Source: Phytomonas francai
Taxonomy: Eukaryota > Euglenozoa > Kinetoplastea > Trypanosomatida > Trypanosomatidae
Assembly (NCBI GenBank): GCA_001766655.1
Contig: MJCC01000001.1
Span: forward strand, 161,444 to 222,135
DNA length: 60,692 nucleotides
Reading direction: 5' to 3'
Of this stretch, positions 31,030-40,825 are shown piece by piece (the first letter of the stretch is position 1; every line of letters starts with the position of its first letter). Below the pieces are notes generated by a model, which saw nothing but the letters and a program-made list of their open reading frames with translations, did no database searches and was not told where the DNA came from. Position numbers and translations under genes: made by a program.

Positions 31030-32136
31030 ATGCAAAAACTTCTTTTCAAAGTTGAAGCTATTTATGAGATTACTAGCAGGCCCTACAGTGAGACACACGG
31101 CTCGTTTTCACAGCAAAGGGGTGCTATTAATACCGAAGATGCGGAAAGACAGCGACTGAAAAGGCTTTCGCCATATAAAAATGCGGAGTATAAATGCCTG
31201 GAGTGCATAGCAGAGTTGCGTTCGGTATTGAAGCTTTGCAATGAGCTTTCAACGCCATCTTCATCTTTAGCTCCTCTTTCTTCCTTGTCAACGAAGGGGG
31301 AGGACTCGGCGAGGGTGCTAGCCCGGGCTCGCTTGGCAGCTCGACGAGCCCATCAAAGACTTCGAACGCTATACCAGGAGGTGGAGCGGCTGCATCGCCG
31401 ACGCTTAACGCACGACAAACCTGCCTCCGTTTCTCCTCCCTTTTCCCATTCCCTCACTCCTATTTCGAAGTTGGAGGCAGAAAAAAAGGAGAATGGGGAC
31501 GAGGATTTCAGGAAACTCAGCGATCAGGTCGAGCGCGCGCGACAGTGGTATCGTGAGGAGTTTGGCATTACCGTGGTGTCCTCCTCGGGGGATCCACAGC
31601 CCTTTTCTTACCTTCAACATCCCGCTTCAGAACATGATTGCGACGATTCCCATGATTATCACGACGATGAAGCCTACCCGTTGGTTAATGAAGGTCGCTA
31701 TCCGCATGAAAATAGAAGCCGCGAAACCTTATTTCCTGAGAAAATGAACGAAAGTTATCCCACACCTGTAGAAAGGCAAAGCGCACGGGAAAACATGCTT
31801 CGTTATGCCCGGGAGGATGAGGAATTCCGACTTTTTTATGAATCCCTCCAGCGAAATGACTCTTTAATGGACAAAGCCCTCGACCGCATCGAATCGAGTG
31901 TCTTTCGTTTGCGCGATAACGCGAAGGGGATTAGTCGTGACTTAAATACCCAAAGCGAGCTGCTAAATGAAACGGAAGTGCGATTAAATGAAAATGCACA
32001 CGAATTACGCAGCATAAATCGTCGTCTAAAGCGCAGTCTTGCAGAGGTGAAATCCTCGACAGTGTGTTCGTACGTCTTTTGTCTGTTATGTTTGCTTTTA
32101 GTTTTAGGCCTCCTGATACGAGTTGCGAGCCAGTGA
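31030..32136 (+). CDS. Qc-type SNARE with long N-terminal region, tail-anchored
   Basis: Length 368 residues. The last 90 residues form a t-SNARE heptad helix (about 281-340). Gln308 sits in L-N-T-Q-S-E-L-L, where the zero-layer glutamine is expected. A hydrophobic C-terminal anchor (about 345-364) follows, leaving only a few residues on the far side. This is the build of syntaxin-6/8/10-like Qc-SNAREs, which form four-helix bundles to fuse vesicles in the Golgi-endosome system. The N-terminal part is Arg/Leu/Glu-rich and probably helical at about 30-130, then Ser/Asp/His-rich. At 368 residues the protein is longer than usual for the Qc class (about 230-260), mainly because of this linker. 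A Qb assignment cannot be excluded without a profile search. Confidence 0.75.
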   Translation: MQKLLFKVEAIYEITSRPYSETHGSFSQQRGAINTEDAERQRLKRLSPYKNAEYKCLECIAELRSVLKLCNELSTPSSSLAPLSSLSTKGEDSARVLARARLAARRAHQRLRTLYQEVERLHRRRLTHDKPASVSPPFSHSLTPISKLEAEKKENGDEDFRKLSDQVERARQWYREEFGITVVSSSGDPQPFSYLQHPASEHDCDDSHDYHDDEAYPLVNEGRYPHENRSRETLFPEKMNESYPTPVERQSARENMLRYAREDEEFRLFYESLQRNDSLMDKALDRIESSVFRLRDNAKGISRDLNTQSELLNETEVRLNENAHELRSINRRLKRSLAEVKSSTVCSYVFCLLCLLLVLGLLIRVASQ

Positions 32137-32596
32137 AAGGAACGGATTGCACATCAAATTGTAAAGAAGAAAAGAAGGGTTCGGAAAGAAGGGGCTCCGT
32201 GGTATTGCACTATTATTTCACCTGTTGTAGGCGGCTGCCGGTGGGGGTTAGGTTCGAACGCCCCGCACAGGCCCCCACTCACTGCATACCGTCGACTTTT
32301 GTGCTGGAAGTTCAAAAACGTCTGGGTGGCATTTAACGCGGCATCGCGATGACTACTTTTCGCAAAACCCATCCATCTTGTCACAGTTGCATCCCTATTT
32401 CCCATATTCATACCTCTCTATCTCCATGTCTGTACAGAAGTGTCACACTAGCTAGAGCAAATACGTTACTATAGGCATTCAGAGTTGTCTTTGGGTTTTC
32501 TTTTTATATTTACGTCGCGTATCGATCCATCGCTATCGATATCCTCACCCCGCCCTTGGACGTTTTGCACGACTCGGGAGACGACGACGGTCAGAA
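32137..32596. other. Intergenic spacer
   Basis: 460 bp without a gene. A pyrimidine stretch followed by AG near 32438 and another tract near 32493-32506 could serve trans-splicing of the ARF-family gene. Confidence 0.55.
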
Positions 32597-33178
32597 ATGG
32601 GTTCTGTCAAATCTGTTATGGGCTGGTTTGAGCGGCTCTTCGGGAAGAAGAAGGCGAGCATCGTGATGGTCGGCCTCGACGCCGCCGGGAAGACGACGAT
32701 TCTCATGAAGCTGAAGCTGGACGAGGCCCAGGTGACGGTCCCGACGGTCGGCTTCAACGTCGAGACGGTGGTCTTCCGCGGGGTGACCATGCACCTCTGG
32801 GACATCGGCGGGCAGCGCCGGCTGCGCAACCTCTGGCGGCATTACTACGACGGCACCGACGCGATCATCTTCGTCGTGGACAGCAACGACCCCGGCCGGT
32901 TCGAGGAGGCCCGAAAGGAGCTCCGCTCCCTCCTCCGCGAGCCCCTCCTCGCCGGGGCTAGCCTGCTCGTCTTCTGCAATAAACAGGACCTGCCGCAGCG
33001 GGTGGGCCCGGTCGAGGTCGCGCAGCACCTCGGCATCGGCCCCAACGCCAGCGGGGAGGGTCTCGGGCAGTACTTGGCGGGGCGGAAGTGGTACGTGCAG
33101 GGGTGCTGCGCGCAGACCGGAGAGGGGCTCTTCGAGGGCCTCGACTGGCTCTGCACGCACCTGCAAAATGAAGACTAG
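32597..33178 (+). CDS. ARF-family small GTPase
   Basis: Length 193 residues. Gly2 is in a myristoylation context (M-G-S-V-K-S) and is followed by an amphipathic helix. The P-loop G-L-D-A-A-G-K-T spans 26-33, switch I has Thr50, and switch II is W-D-I-G-G-Q at 68-73 with the catalytic Gln73. The base-recognition motif N-K-Q-D is at 128-131, and a C-A-Q motif lies near the C-terminus. The sequence is closest in wording to ARF1/ARF6, with V-G-F-N-V-E-T and L-W-R-H-Y-Y after switch II. It is about 12 residues longer than ARF1 because of a Gly/Asn/Ser-rich insert at roughly 149-158, before W-Y-V-Q. It probably recruits coats or effectors to membranes in a GTP-dependent way. The gene is very GC-rich between AT-rich spacers. 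Which ARF/ARL class it belongs to is uncertain. Confidence 0.9.
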   Translation: MGSVKSVMGWFERLFGKKKASIVMVGLDAAGKTTILMKLKLDEAQVTVPTVGFNVETVVFRGVTMHLWDIGGQRRLRNLWRHYYDGTDAIIFVVDSNDPGRFEEARKELRSLLREPLLAGASLLVFCNKQDLPQRVGPVEVAQHLGIGPNASGEGLGQYLAGRKWYVQGCCAQTGEGLFEGLDWLCTHLQNED

Positions 33179-34016
33179 AAACACTTAGAAAGGCAAACAA
33201 AAGGGGACGAGAGGTCGTCTTCCAAGCGGGGGGCGTGGGTAGAAGCGGGACGGGACGGAATATTTTATGATTTGTTTTGTCTTGCGCTCGTCATGAGCGT
33301 GCTCGGTTTCAAGTCAAGCAAGCTCTTCTTTCCATGGCTTCTTCTCTTTTATCAATGTATATGAAAGAGAACAGGACGGTGTTCGGAGTTGGTGCACATA
33401 CGCACAATTTGCAGTGGTATTGAACTCACTCGCAATGATGTATTTTTTTCGCAAATGGTATTTTCATCTTTGGGGGCTCTGAAGCATTGTCTTTACTAGC
33501 TACACCTTTCTAATGAATTTTTTCTTAGAGTGCTCAATTACATTCTATTTTTCCCTCATTAAAAAAAAAAAAAACAAGGGGTGGTATATATATCATGTTT
33601 CTTTTTTGTAGTTCCATCAATGTGAAAAGATTAAAGGTTGATTTTCTTTTAAAAATTTACCTTGATTTCATTCTTAAAAATTATTTTAGTACTTTGTATT
33701 CTTACAAAGCGTATGAGCCCTTGGTGGACTTGAAATTCGTATGACGTACCGTTTTCGTCTGAGGAATCTTGTAAGACATCTTTGAGAACCTTTTATTTTA
33801 AAAATTCACTTTAAAAAACTTGCCTTACTTCCTCCGCAATTAGCGTACTCAAAAGGTATTTACTTTTATCAGAATCAATAACGAAAAAGTCGACGTAAGA
33901 GAGAGAAGGAAGGAACCACATATTAACGTAAATACACCTTTTCTTCTAAGTGTTAAGTCGTATTATACTAAAGAAGACGCAAACTCCTTTCTTAAAGGGG
34001 GAAGAGCTTTTCGATA
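33179..34016. other. Intergenic spacer
   Basis: About 840 bp, AT-rich apart from the first 100 bp, with a short A run near 33561-33573. A pyrimidine tract and AG near 33936-33952 may be the acceptor for the lipin gene. No gene is seen. Confidence 0.6.
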
Positions 34017-36842
34017 ATGATCTCAACCATTGGTGAGCTTTTTAATCTCAACCACTTTGATCAGTCCAGTAGTGCGAATGACGTGATCGTTATTCGGCAT
34101 AAAGACGGCTCTCTCCACTCTAGCCCTTTCAACGTTCGCTTTGGGCGTGCAAAGATTTGGAATTCTATCAACAAAATTGTTCAGATAGAGGTCAACGGCG
34201 CACTAACATGTGCAGTGATGAAAATTGACAAAGGAGGTGTCGCCTATTGGCTTCACCCAACCTATGGAACCTTTGTGAAAAAAGAAGCGGGTCAAAATAG
34301 GCATAATAGCGATCATGTCGATAAATCTCACCTGGGGAATCCTGAGATTTATGATAAAGATGGAAACCTTGTAGGGGTTGATACTTTATGTGTTTCGGAT
34401 ACCGAGGCGGCAATGAGGGAATGCTCTGAGGGGCGGAAGCCCAATGAGTCTTCTTGCGAGAGAGAAATTGTCTCGGGTATAGTGAAAGGGAGCGAACCGC
34501 GGGTTCATCGATATCGAGAGATAGGGGAAGAACCCTCGGGGGACGCGATCGATCTTCCGCTGTTGGAGAAACGAGAGGACGGTAGCATTCACATCGTTCG
34601 CAGCGCGATTCATAACTCTATGGATGCTCAGCAGGCACGATTACCTTTGCAAGCTATCGTTGAAGGCAAGATATCGCAACAACAGCTGTCAAATGTGTTG
34701 GTTTCAAAAAAATCTTCTATGAAGGCAAATGAAGAGGAAGTCCGGAGAAAAACGGCCTCCGTTTCCGGGGAGGCAATTGATATTAATGATTCGTATGCCA
34801 CTCCATCCATCATTGAAAGGGGGACACCGAAAGAAATTGATTCCGATACCTTGTCTACGGGATCCTTTCAAGCCACTGCTGTATTTGATTTGTCGAATCC
34901 TATCCAGCTCTCTAGTATTGCCCCAAAGAAAACGAACAGCTCCTCTATAGAAGAAGAAGAAGAAGAAGAAGAAGAAGAAAAACCCGTGCAAGCGGACAGG
35001 TCTCGTCGCGTGGAGCGTGATGGCAAACCGCGAAATAAAAGCGATCCATCACCGCGTAAGGTAGTCACTTTTGAAACAAGCGACCCTATCGATGGTGTTT
35101 CACATGATAATGCTTCCAATCCTTCTGTGCATACCAGCGACAGCGACGTCTCTTACACTAATCATAACTATGGCAATGAGGATACCTACTTTCTCGACCC
35201 GATTGAAAATTTTGTGCTCTCCAGGGAGCAAGAGATGCTGGTCGGCAACTGCAGCTTTACCAGCAGCCTAACAAGCGGCATTTCAGTGCAGGATATGGGT
35301 CAACCAGGCGCTATTTTTACCGCATCGGGAGAAACATCTACAGCTAGTGCTTCTAAAAATTCTGCAGGGGGCCGTCAAATATCCTCAACGGAAATGACTC
35401 CCGCCGCAATTTCTACTCCATCTCGCGCTTCGGCGGCGACAAATGCGTTTCCCGACGGTGAAGCCGTCCAACGCAAACGTGGGGATGATGTCTTGCTGTC
35501 CAAACCCGCAACCAACAACCCTACCCTAGTGCACAAAGGCCCAGGGAATAAGGAAGAAGAAGCGGTTCCTACTCGAAGTGGGGACGCCAAGCCCGGCATG
35601 GCCCCATCCACGGCGAGTGGAAAAAGCCCCGGGGAGGCGCCTCGTGGCGCGTTACACCCTCCTGCCGATGCTGGTTCGTATTTTTCCCGCTCGCTTCTCC
35701 CGATGGAAGAGGATTTGGAGAAGCTCAACCTGCGTGAGGGCTGCAATCGCGTGCGATATTTAGCCCGCAAGACGCCCAACCGCGAGGTCGTCGCTGTCGA
35801 ATGTAATATCTTTCTCTGGGACTGCACGGCCCGCCTCGTTGTGAGTGATATCGACGGCACCATCACGAAAAGCGACCTTTGGGGGCATTTCTATCAGGCC
35901 ATCGGCAAAGGTAGCGACTGGACGCATCCGGGGACCTGCTCCCTATTCACGAAGATCGTCGAGAATGGCTACAAGATGGTCTACCTCTCCGCCCGCAGCG
36001 TCGCGCAGATTGAGCAGACGAAGAAATATCTATGGTCGCTCGAGCAGGACGGCGTGCGGCTGCCGTTAGGCCCGGTCCTGACCGCCCCGCAGCGGATCTT
36101 CTCCGCCCTCACGCAGGAGCTCGCGAAGCGCTCGTACGTGTTCAAGATCGCCTGTATGGAGGGCCTTCGCGCGGCCTTCCCGGCGCACGCGCGGCCCTTC
36201 TTCGCCGGCTTCGGCAACCGCAGCTGCGACCTGCGGAGCTACGCCGCGGTCGGCATCCCGCCGGCGCGCATCCTCATCATCGACCCCACGAGCACCCTGC
36301 GCGTCTGCCAGGTCCGCCAGACCTACCGCAACCTCGCGCACCTCGTCGACGTCACCTTCCCGCGCGGCCGCCACGAGCCCCGCCCGCGCCGCTCCCCGCG
36401 CGAGGGCGTGCGCGTCGACCCCGACTTCAGCGCCTACGCCCACTGGCGGCTCGACCCCGCGCAGCTCATCGAGGCCGCCACGCGCCCCCCGGAGGCCTCC
36501 CCACGGCCTCGCGCAGAGCCCCTGCCCTCCGCGGGAAAGGGGGGGGGGGGGCCTCCCAAGGACCCTCCTGTCACAGACCTCCCCCCCCCCCTGCGACCCC
36601 ATCCGAGCCGCGGCCTCAGAGCTCCCGGACAAGCAAGGGCGGCTTCTTTACCTTCCCCTTCGCACGCAGGAATGCGCCCGCCGCGGGGGAGCATCGCGCG
36701 AATTCGCCAACCCCGATGGCGAAGGCGCAGAAAGGGCCGAAGGGACGGACCCCGCCGCATTCTGCCAAGTCGCATCAACACCCCGACGCGTCGACCTATT
36801 TCATCCAGTTATAGACAGGGATCGGACGCCATATGTAGATAG
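34017..36842 (+). CDS. Lipin-type phosphatidate phosphatase (PAH1 family); C-terminus may be frameshifted
   Basis: As read, 941 residues. The N-LIP domain occupies about 1-85, including the family hallmark S-P-F-N-V-R-F-G. A long Ser/Glu/Asp-rich linker follows, with a run of Glu from GAA repeats near 34950-34979. The HAD catalytic domain (about 575-780) has the D-x-D-x-T nucleophile motif at Asp611, Asp613 and Thr615, then D-W-T-H-P-G and A-G-F-G-N-R. Lipins are Mg-dependent, peripherally membrane-bound enzymes that dephosphorylate phosphatidate to diacylglycerol for phospholipid and triglyceride synthesis. The catalytic residues are intact. After about residue 840 the frame crosses a 13-G run (36539-36551) and an 11-C run (near 36581-36591). 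It then becomes Arg-rich, while the frame one base back gives more ordinary sequence to a stop at 36814. The last 100 residues are therefore doubtful. Confidence 0.9.
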   Translation: MISTIGELFNLNHFDQSSSANDVIVIRHKDGSLHSSPFNVRFGRAKIWNSINKIVQIEVNGALTCAVMKIDKGGVAYWLHPTYGTFVKKEAGQNRHNSDHVDKSHLGNPEIYDKDGNLVGVDTLCVSDTEAAMRECSEGRKPNESSCEREIVSGIVKGSEPRVHRYREIGEEPSGDAIDLPLLEKREDGSIHIVRSAIHNSMDAQQARLPLQAIVEGKISQQQLSNVLVSKKSSMKANEEEVRRKTASVSGEAIDINDSYATPSIIERGTPKEIDSDTLSTGSFQATAVFDLSNPIQLSSIAPKKTNSSSIEEEEEEEEEEKPVQADRSRRVERDGKPRNKSDPSPRKVVTFETSDPIDGVSHDNASNPSVHTSDSDVSYTNHNYGNEDTYFLDPIENFVLSREQEMLVGNCSFTSSLTSGISVQDMGQPGAIFTASGETSTASASKNSAGGRQISSTEMTPAAISTPSRASAATNAFPDGEAVQRKRGDDVLLSKPATNNPTLVHKGPGNKEEEAVPTRSGDAKPGMAPSTASGKSPGEAPRGALHPPADAGSYFSRSLLPMEEDLEKLNLREGCNRVRYLARKTPNREVVAVECNIFLWDCTARLVVSDIDGTITKSDLWGHFYQAIGKGSDWTHPGTCSLFTKIVENGYKMVYLSARSVAQIEQTKKYLWSLEQDGVRLPLGPVLTAPQRIFSALTQELAKRSYVFKIACMEGLRAAFPAHARPFFAGFGNRSCDLRSYAAVGIPPARILIIDPTSTLRVCQVRQTYRNLAHLVDVTFPRGRHEPRPRRSPREGVRVDPDFSAYAHWRLDPAQLIEAATRPPEASPRPRAEPLPSAGKGGGGPPKDPPVTDLPPPLRPHPSRGLRAPGQARAASLPSPSHAGMRPPRGSIARIRQPRWRRRRKGRRDGPRRILPSRINTPTRRPISSSYRQGSDAICR

Positions 36843-37550
36843 GGTGCAACATTTACCTTGCTGTGCTAGCGGAGCGAAAACGATAATAAAGCAACCAACA
36901 TTTATGACGACATGTGCCTATGTGGTTAATTACGATTCGAAGGCAGTAAATTTAATGCGGATGCTTTGAGTTTGTTTTAAAAAGAGTGAAGGAGCGGAAG
37001 TTGCGATGATAGTCAAAGATAATACTTGTGTTTGCTGACGGCACTATAACAAAAATATATCAAACGCTATATAGTTTTTTATTAGGATTTAATATCCTAC
37101 TTTATAAAGTTTATTTGAAAGGAGTTGTAAATTATTATCTATTGTTTTTAGGCAGCGAAAGACAATTTTAGGTAAATACAGGAAACCGCGTTCGGTTTAT
37201 TTTTGTGGGGGAAAAACCCTTGATCATGTGCAAATTACACAAAGATCATTATTCTCTTCAAGCCTTCCTTCTCATTTTCACATGTTTACGTGCTTTTGCA
37301 TTTTCTTATTACATTATTAAACTTGAATAAATAGAGAGGAATAATTTACTCTGTGCAAGAGGTTAATTTGTCTATCATTTTCAAAGAGTGGATACACTCT
37401 AGGTTATAAAATGAGAGTTCAAATGTTCTCTTTTTGTTTTGCTTATTGCTCAGAATTTTTTCTTTAGACATTTTCTTTCCCCTCGGTTTCTATTTCGGCC
37501 ATTTTCATCTAAATGCTCTCCTTTTCATCTTCTTCTATGCCGGAAATAAA

Positions 37551-37579
37551 CTCTTTTCCTTTTTCTTCCCATCTCTGAG
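37551..37579 (+). promoter_or_regulatory. Candidate trans-splice acceptor
   Basis: A long C/T tract at 37551-37576 is followed by an AG at 37578-37579, about 97 bases before the ATG at 37676. Confidence 0.55.
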
Positions 37580-37613
37580 ATTTGCATATTTTTATTTGAT
37601 TTCATTTTTACAA

Positions 37614-37661
37614 ATAATAATAATAATAAGGTTCGCTCTGTGTATTATTATTATTATTATT
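37614..37661. repeat. Complementary AAT and ATT microsatellites (potential hairpin)
   Basis: An AAT repeat and an ATT repeat flank about 14 bases of unique sequence in the probable 5' UTR of the C1D-like gene. They could pair as a stem in the mRNA. Confidence 0.7.
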
Positions 37662-37675
37662 TGCGAGAAATAGAC

Positions 37676-38362
37676 ATGGAGCTGGATCCACAAATTGTGC
37701 CTCTTATCAACTCGATGCAGCAGAAATTGGAGAAGATCCAAAAGGATTTACTCCCAAAACTCGACGAGTTAGATGAGGATGTCGTCGTTTCTCATTATTC
37801 ACTCGAGGAGCAGGCTCGTTTGTTTTTATCTGCGGCTTTTGCCACTTCTTTAGCGATGTACTCGCTGGATAAACTTCAAAACAAAGTGCATCATCAAGGA
37901 AATTCGAATACAAAGCGAACAAGTGAAGTGACGGAGCATGATTCAGGCGTTGATTTGCAGCTTTCACTAAAAATTGAACGGGTCACGGATTACATAAAAA
38001 AACTACGCGAGATAACCAATTTAGCAAATGATCGTCGTCGTTTGGAGGGTCAGAATAGTATACGAGAAGGGAAAGACGGAGTCGCCGGAGAGGCGGAACT
38101 CTCGTCGGAGACGTCGAGGAAGCGCCCTCGTGAGGATCCGCCTCAGAAATTCGATGATAGCGATATGGGTAAAAGTCAGAATGTCAAATTGCTAAAGCGC
38201 GATGTGGAGAAGAAGCAAAAAGGAAAAAATACGAATGAAATATTAATCGAGGCTGATCTCGGCGACGAGGCGATGTTTCGCATGGTGTCGCGTATTCCTG
38301 GCGAGGCGAAGTTGCTCGTCAACAACCTTTTAAAACACACTTCCGCGGCAAATTTTTCTTAA
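37676..38362 (+). CDS. C1D/Rrp47 (Sas10/Utp3/C1D family) exosome-associated protein
   Basis: Length 228 residues from the first ATG; an in-frame GTG further upstream lies within the ATT repeat and is not a start. The N-terminal 120 residues are helical and match the Sas10/C1D domain. The pattern is a helix ending L-P-K-L-D-E-L, then S-L-E-E-Q-A-R-L-F-L-S-A-A-F-A-T-S-L (about 40-57). A helix of the type I-E-R-V-T-D-Y-I-K-K-L-R-E-I follows (about 100-113). The C-terminal half is basic and Lys/Arg-rich, as expected for an RNA-binding tail. In other eukaryotes this family binds the nuclear exosome nuclease Rrp6 and helps rRNA and snoRNA 3' processing. Assignment to C1D/Rrp47 rather than a U3 snoRNP relative such as Lcp5/neuroguidin rests on short length and motif spacing. 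Confidence 0.7.
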   Translation: MELDPQIVPLINSMQQKLEKIQKDLLPKLDELDEDVVVSHYSLEEQARLFLSAAFATSLAMYSLDKLQNKVHHQGNSNTKRTSEVTEHDSGVDLQLSLKIERVTDYIKKLREITNLANDRRRLEGQNSIREGKDGVAGEAELSSETSRKRPREDPPQKFDDSDMGKSQNVKLLKRDVEKKQKGKNTNEILIEADLGDEAMFRMVSRIPGEAKLLVNNLLKHTSAANFS

Positions 38363-38933
38363 ATCGCAGCTCTTGATACATGCATACAAGCATATAAATA
38401 TACATATTTTTATATGTATACGGGTGCTAAACTCATTCTTCAAATGAGGGACAGGCACTGATAGGCAGAGCTTTGAATGTGTTTAATAACAATACTTTGT
38501 GTGTGTGTGTGTGTGTTTGTCGTTAAGCCACATACCAGTAAGCGTATAATTAAATCCTAGCAGAGTGAAATGACTTCATTTTATCTTGGGCTCAGTTTTT
38601 ATCATCTTTTCTTGATTCTAGTGTTTAGTCTCCTTCTTCACCTTTTCTCTAACCTTTTTCATAATCAATTGTATTTTCATTATAATTTAAACACTATACA
38701 CTTATAACGGTATTTTTCTATTTGCTGACCACAGATAAAATAGGATTATAAACTCATAACTAACCTGGTCGATTTTCTAGCTATTTTCATTATCAGTATC
38801 CTGGGCTCCTCCAGAAAGTAATAGTAGCGGGAGATTGAAGCAGTATCTCTTACTATTTTTCCCCCGCGTGTGGGAAAACTCCGAAATATCTTAATCGATA
38901 TATATCTATTACGATATCGATTTACATGGAAGC
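38363..38933. other. Intergenic spacer with (GT)n
   Basis: About 570 bp, AT-rich, with a (GT)n tract near 38500-38516. An upstream ATG at 38926 opens a 35-codon frame that overlaps the next gene's start. No other gene is seen. Confidence 0.6.
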
Positions 38934-40640
38934 ATGCTTTATGTTCCTAAAAAGGCTAGTACGTGCGGAGGTGGGTCTAATACTCTCGAAGCCCAAGAGA
39001 GCACCCCGAGCATGCTTTCCAGTGGCACGGTAAGAGGCGTTGTCGTGTATGCCTCCACACTGACGATCGGGGTGGTCACCGTGGTTTCCCTCGTCAAACT
39101 CCTCTACCTGTCGCGCAAGACGGCGTTGACGACGGGGCATAGCGGCGATAGCGACCCCCAGCGGCCTCAACTTCTGGGATTTGGGCGGCGCGCCGAGGGC
39201 GCGCTCGCGCGGTCGCCGTGGAGACTCGCGAGCTTTCCCGCGTGCTGCTCTTGGGCGCGGCGCCCCTCTCACGCCCCCACCCTCGACGCCGTGCTCTGCC
39301 AGCTGCGGGACTACCGCATCCTCTTCTGGGAGGCCTACGCATCGATAGGGGAGGACGCCGTGGAGCTTTTTTGCCTCACACGTGCGCAAAAAAACACCCC
39401 GTTCTCAACCACCGCAGCGTCGAAAAAATCATCCTTTGTGCCGTACAACAAACCGATGTCGTCCTTTGACATCAGGGCGGACTCTTCGACGGTGGACTTG
39501 ACATCAGAGCCGCCTTTTATTTTCAGCTACTCTACTCACCCTTCGCCCATTGACTCTTCGAACTTACGATCCATTAGGAGTTTCGTGAATTGCGCGAGCG
39601 GCGACTCCGTTCGGCTTTGCCACGCGCGGGAATTGATTCGCGAGGAGAACCGATTAGCAAAACTGTCGGGTAACGGTGGTGGGTGGAAGCGATTTGTCGA
39701 GCGGGTAGGAAGGAGGTTGAGGTTGCCATTTTTCTCGCGCAAAGGTGGAATGGCTTTAGGTTCCGACGAGGAAAAGGAGGGGATTCTCCAAAAAGAAACG
39801 CCAGATCTGCTCTTCGGTAGTAGGAAAGCAAAACAAAGGGATACTGGTAGCTCGGAAACAACGCTTGAGGCGTTGGCAGGTTCGTTTTCGTCTTTGCCCA
39901 TTTCGCCCTCACCCGTGTCTGTGTCGTGGATCAACCATCAGCTAAAAAAGCTTCTCCGGGCCTTTGGACCCTCTCCTGGATATGTGCCCGTGGTGGTGGT
40001 GCTGCACGCCCCGTTCGGCCACGATGCTGCGCTTGACGTGGAGTCGCTTTGCCAATCCCTCGATCTTGACAGCACGCTGACGGAGGATCAGCTGGTGGAT
40101 GTGGTTGTTTCGTACAACCCGCCCTTTTATCGACGGGACTCCTCGATTTTCAGCGAAAGCTTAACCACAGGGGAGGCGTACACGGCCTTGGCGGACGCCG
40201 AGGACGAGTGCGAGGACGAGACCGTCCCGCCTTGTTTGACCTACGAGGTCTACCCGGCGGTGTTGTTCTACGACCACCTCCTCCGGTGCCTCGTCCTGCA
40301 GGAGAAGGACGTGCTGGCCGAGGGGCAGACCGTCGAGGCCGCCCGCGGCCCGCTGCCGCCCTCGCCCTCGCCCACCGCCGCCGCCGACCCGCCGCGCGGC
40401 GACGTCGTCGTCGACGCGGCCTTCGAGGCCGCGCCCGGGCGGTGGGGGGGGCTGCTCCGCGCGATCCTGCGCGGTCCGGCGGCAGCCCCGCTGCCCTCCC
40501 CCCCCGGCCCCGGCCTCACGCCGGACGGCGTCCTCCCGCGCGAGGTCCTTCTGACGGCCAACCGCTGGCCCCCCCTCCCGCCCTCGCCCGCCTTCGCCGC
40601 GGCGGCCTCGACGTCGGCGTCGGCGTCGTCGGCGGCCGGG
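38934..40640 (+). CDS. Membrane protein with EF-hand-like end, 5' part (runs into assembly gap)
   Basis: 569 codons run exactly to the start of a block of N. One clear transmembrane segment (about residues 36-57) lies near the N-terminus. It is followed by basic residues, suggesting a short lumenal or outer N-tail and a large cytosolic body. The body mixes conserved-looking Leu-rich stretches with Ser-rich linkers; the part around 340-380 has a compact V-P-V-V-V-V-L-H-A-P-F core. I do not recognise a family. The start is uncertain: the ATG at 38934 is used here, ATG 39012 (residue 27) is an alternative just before the membrane segment, and an out-of-frame ATG lies at 38926. Downstream of about 40180 the sequence becomes extremely GC-rich. 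It continues as the 40826-42933 part. Confidence 0.65.
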
Positions 40641-40825
40641 NNNNNNNNNNNNNNNNNNNNNNNNNNNNNNNNNNNNNNNNNNNNNNNNNNNNNNNNNNNN
40701 NNNNNNNNNNNNNNNNNNNNNNNNNNNNNNNNNNNNNNNNNNNNNNNNNNNNNNNNNNNNNNNNNNNNNNNNNNNNNNNNNNNNNNNNNNNNNNNNNNNN
40801 NNNNNNNNNNNNNNNNNNNNNNNNN
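40641..40825. other. Assembly gap (185 N)
   Basis: A run of 185 undetermined bases lies inside an extremely GC-rich coding region. Open frames reach both edges but in different phases, so the true gap length cannot be exactly 185 if one gene spans it. Confidence 0.95.

Larger units (their letters stand above)
36843..37675. other. Intergenic spacer with inverted (AAT)n/(ATT)n repeats
   Basis: About 830 bp, AT-rich. Upstream of the next gene it has a strong pyrimidine tract and AG (37551-37579). It then holds an AAT repeat (about 37614-37629) and an ATT repeat (about 37643-37661) that are complementary. No gene is seen. Confidence 0.65.

Noticed and set aside
32230..32290. A GGTTCGAAC-like sequence suggesting a tRNA T-arm
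   Set aside because: The flanking bases do not form a five-base-pair stem and no acceptor or anticodon arm can be drawn.
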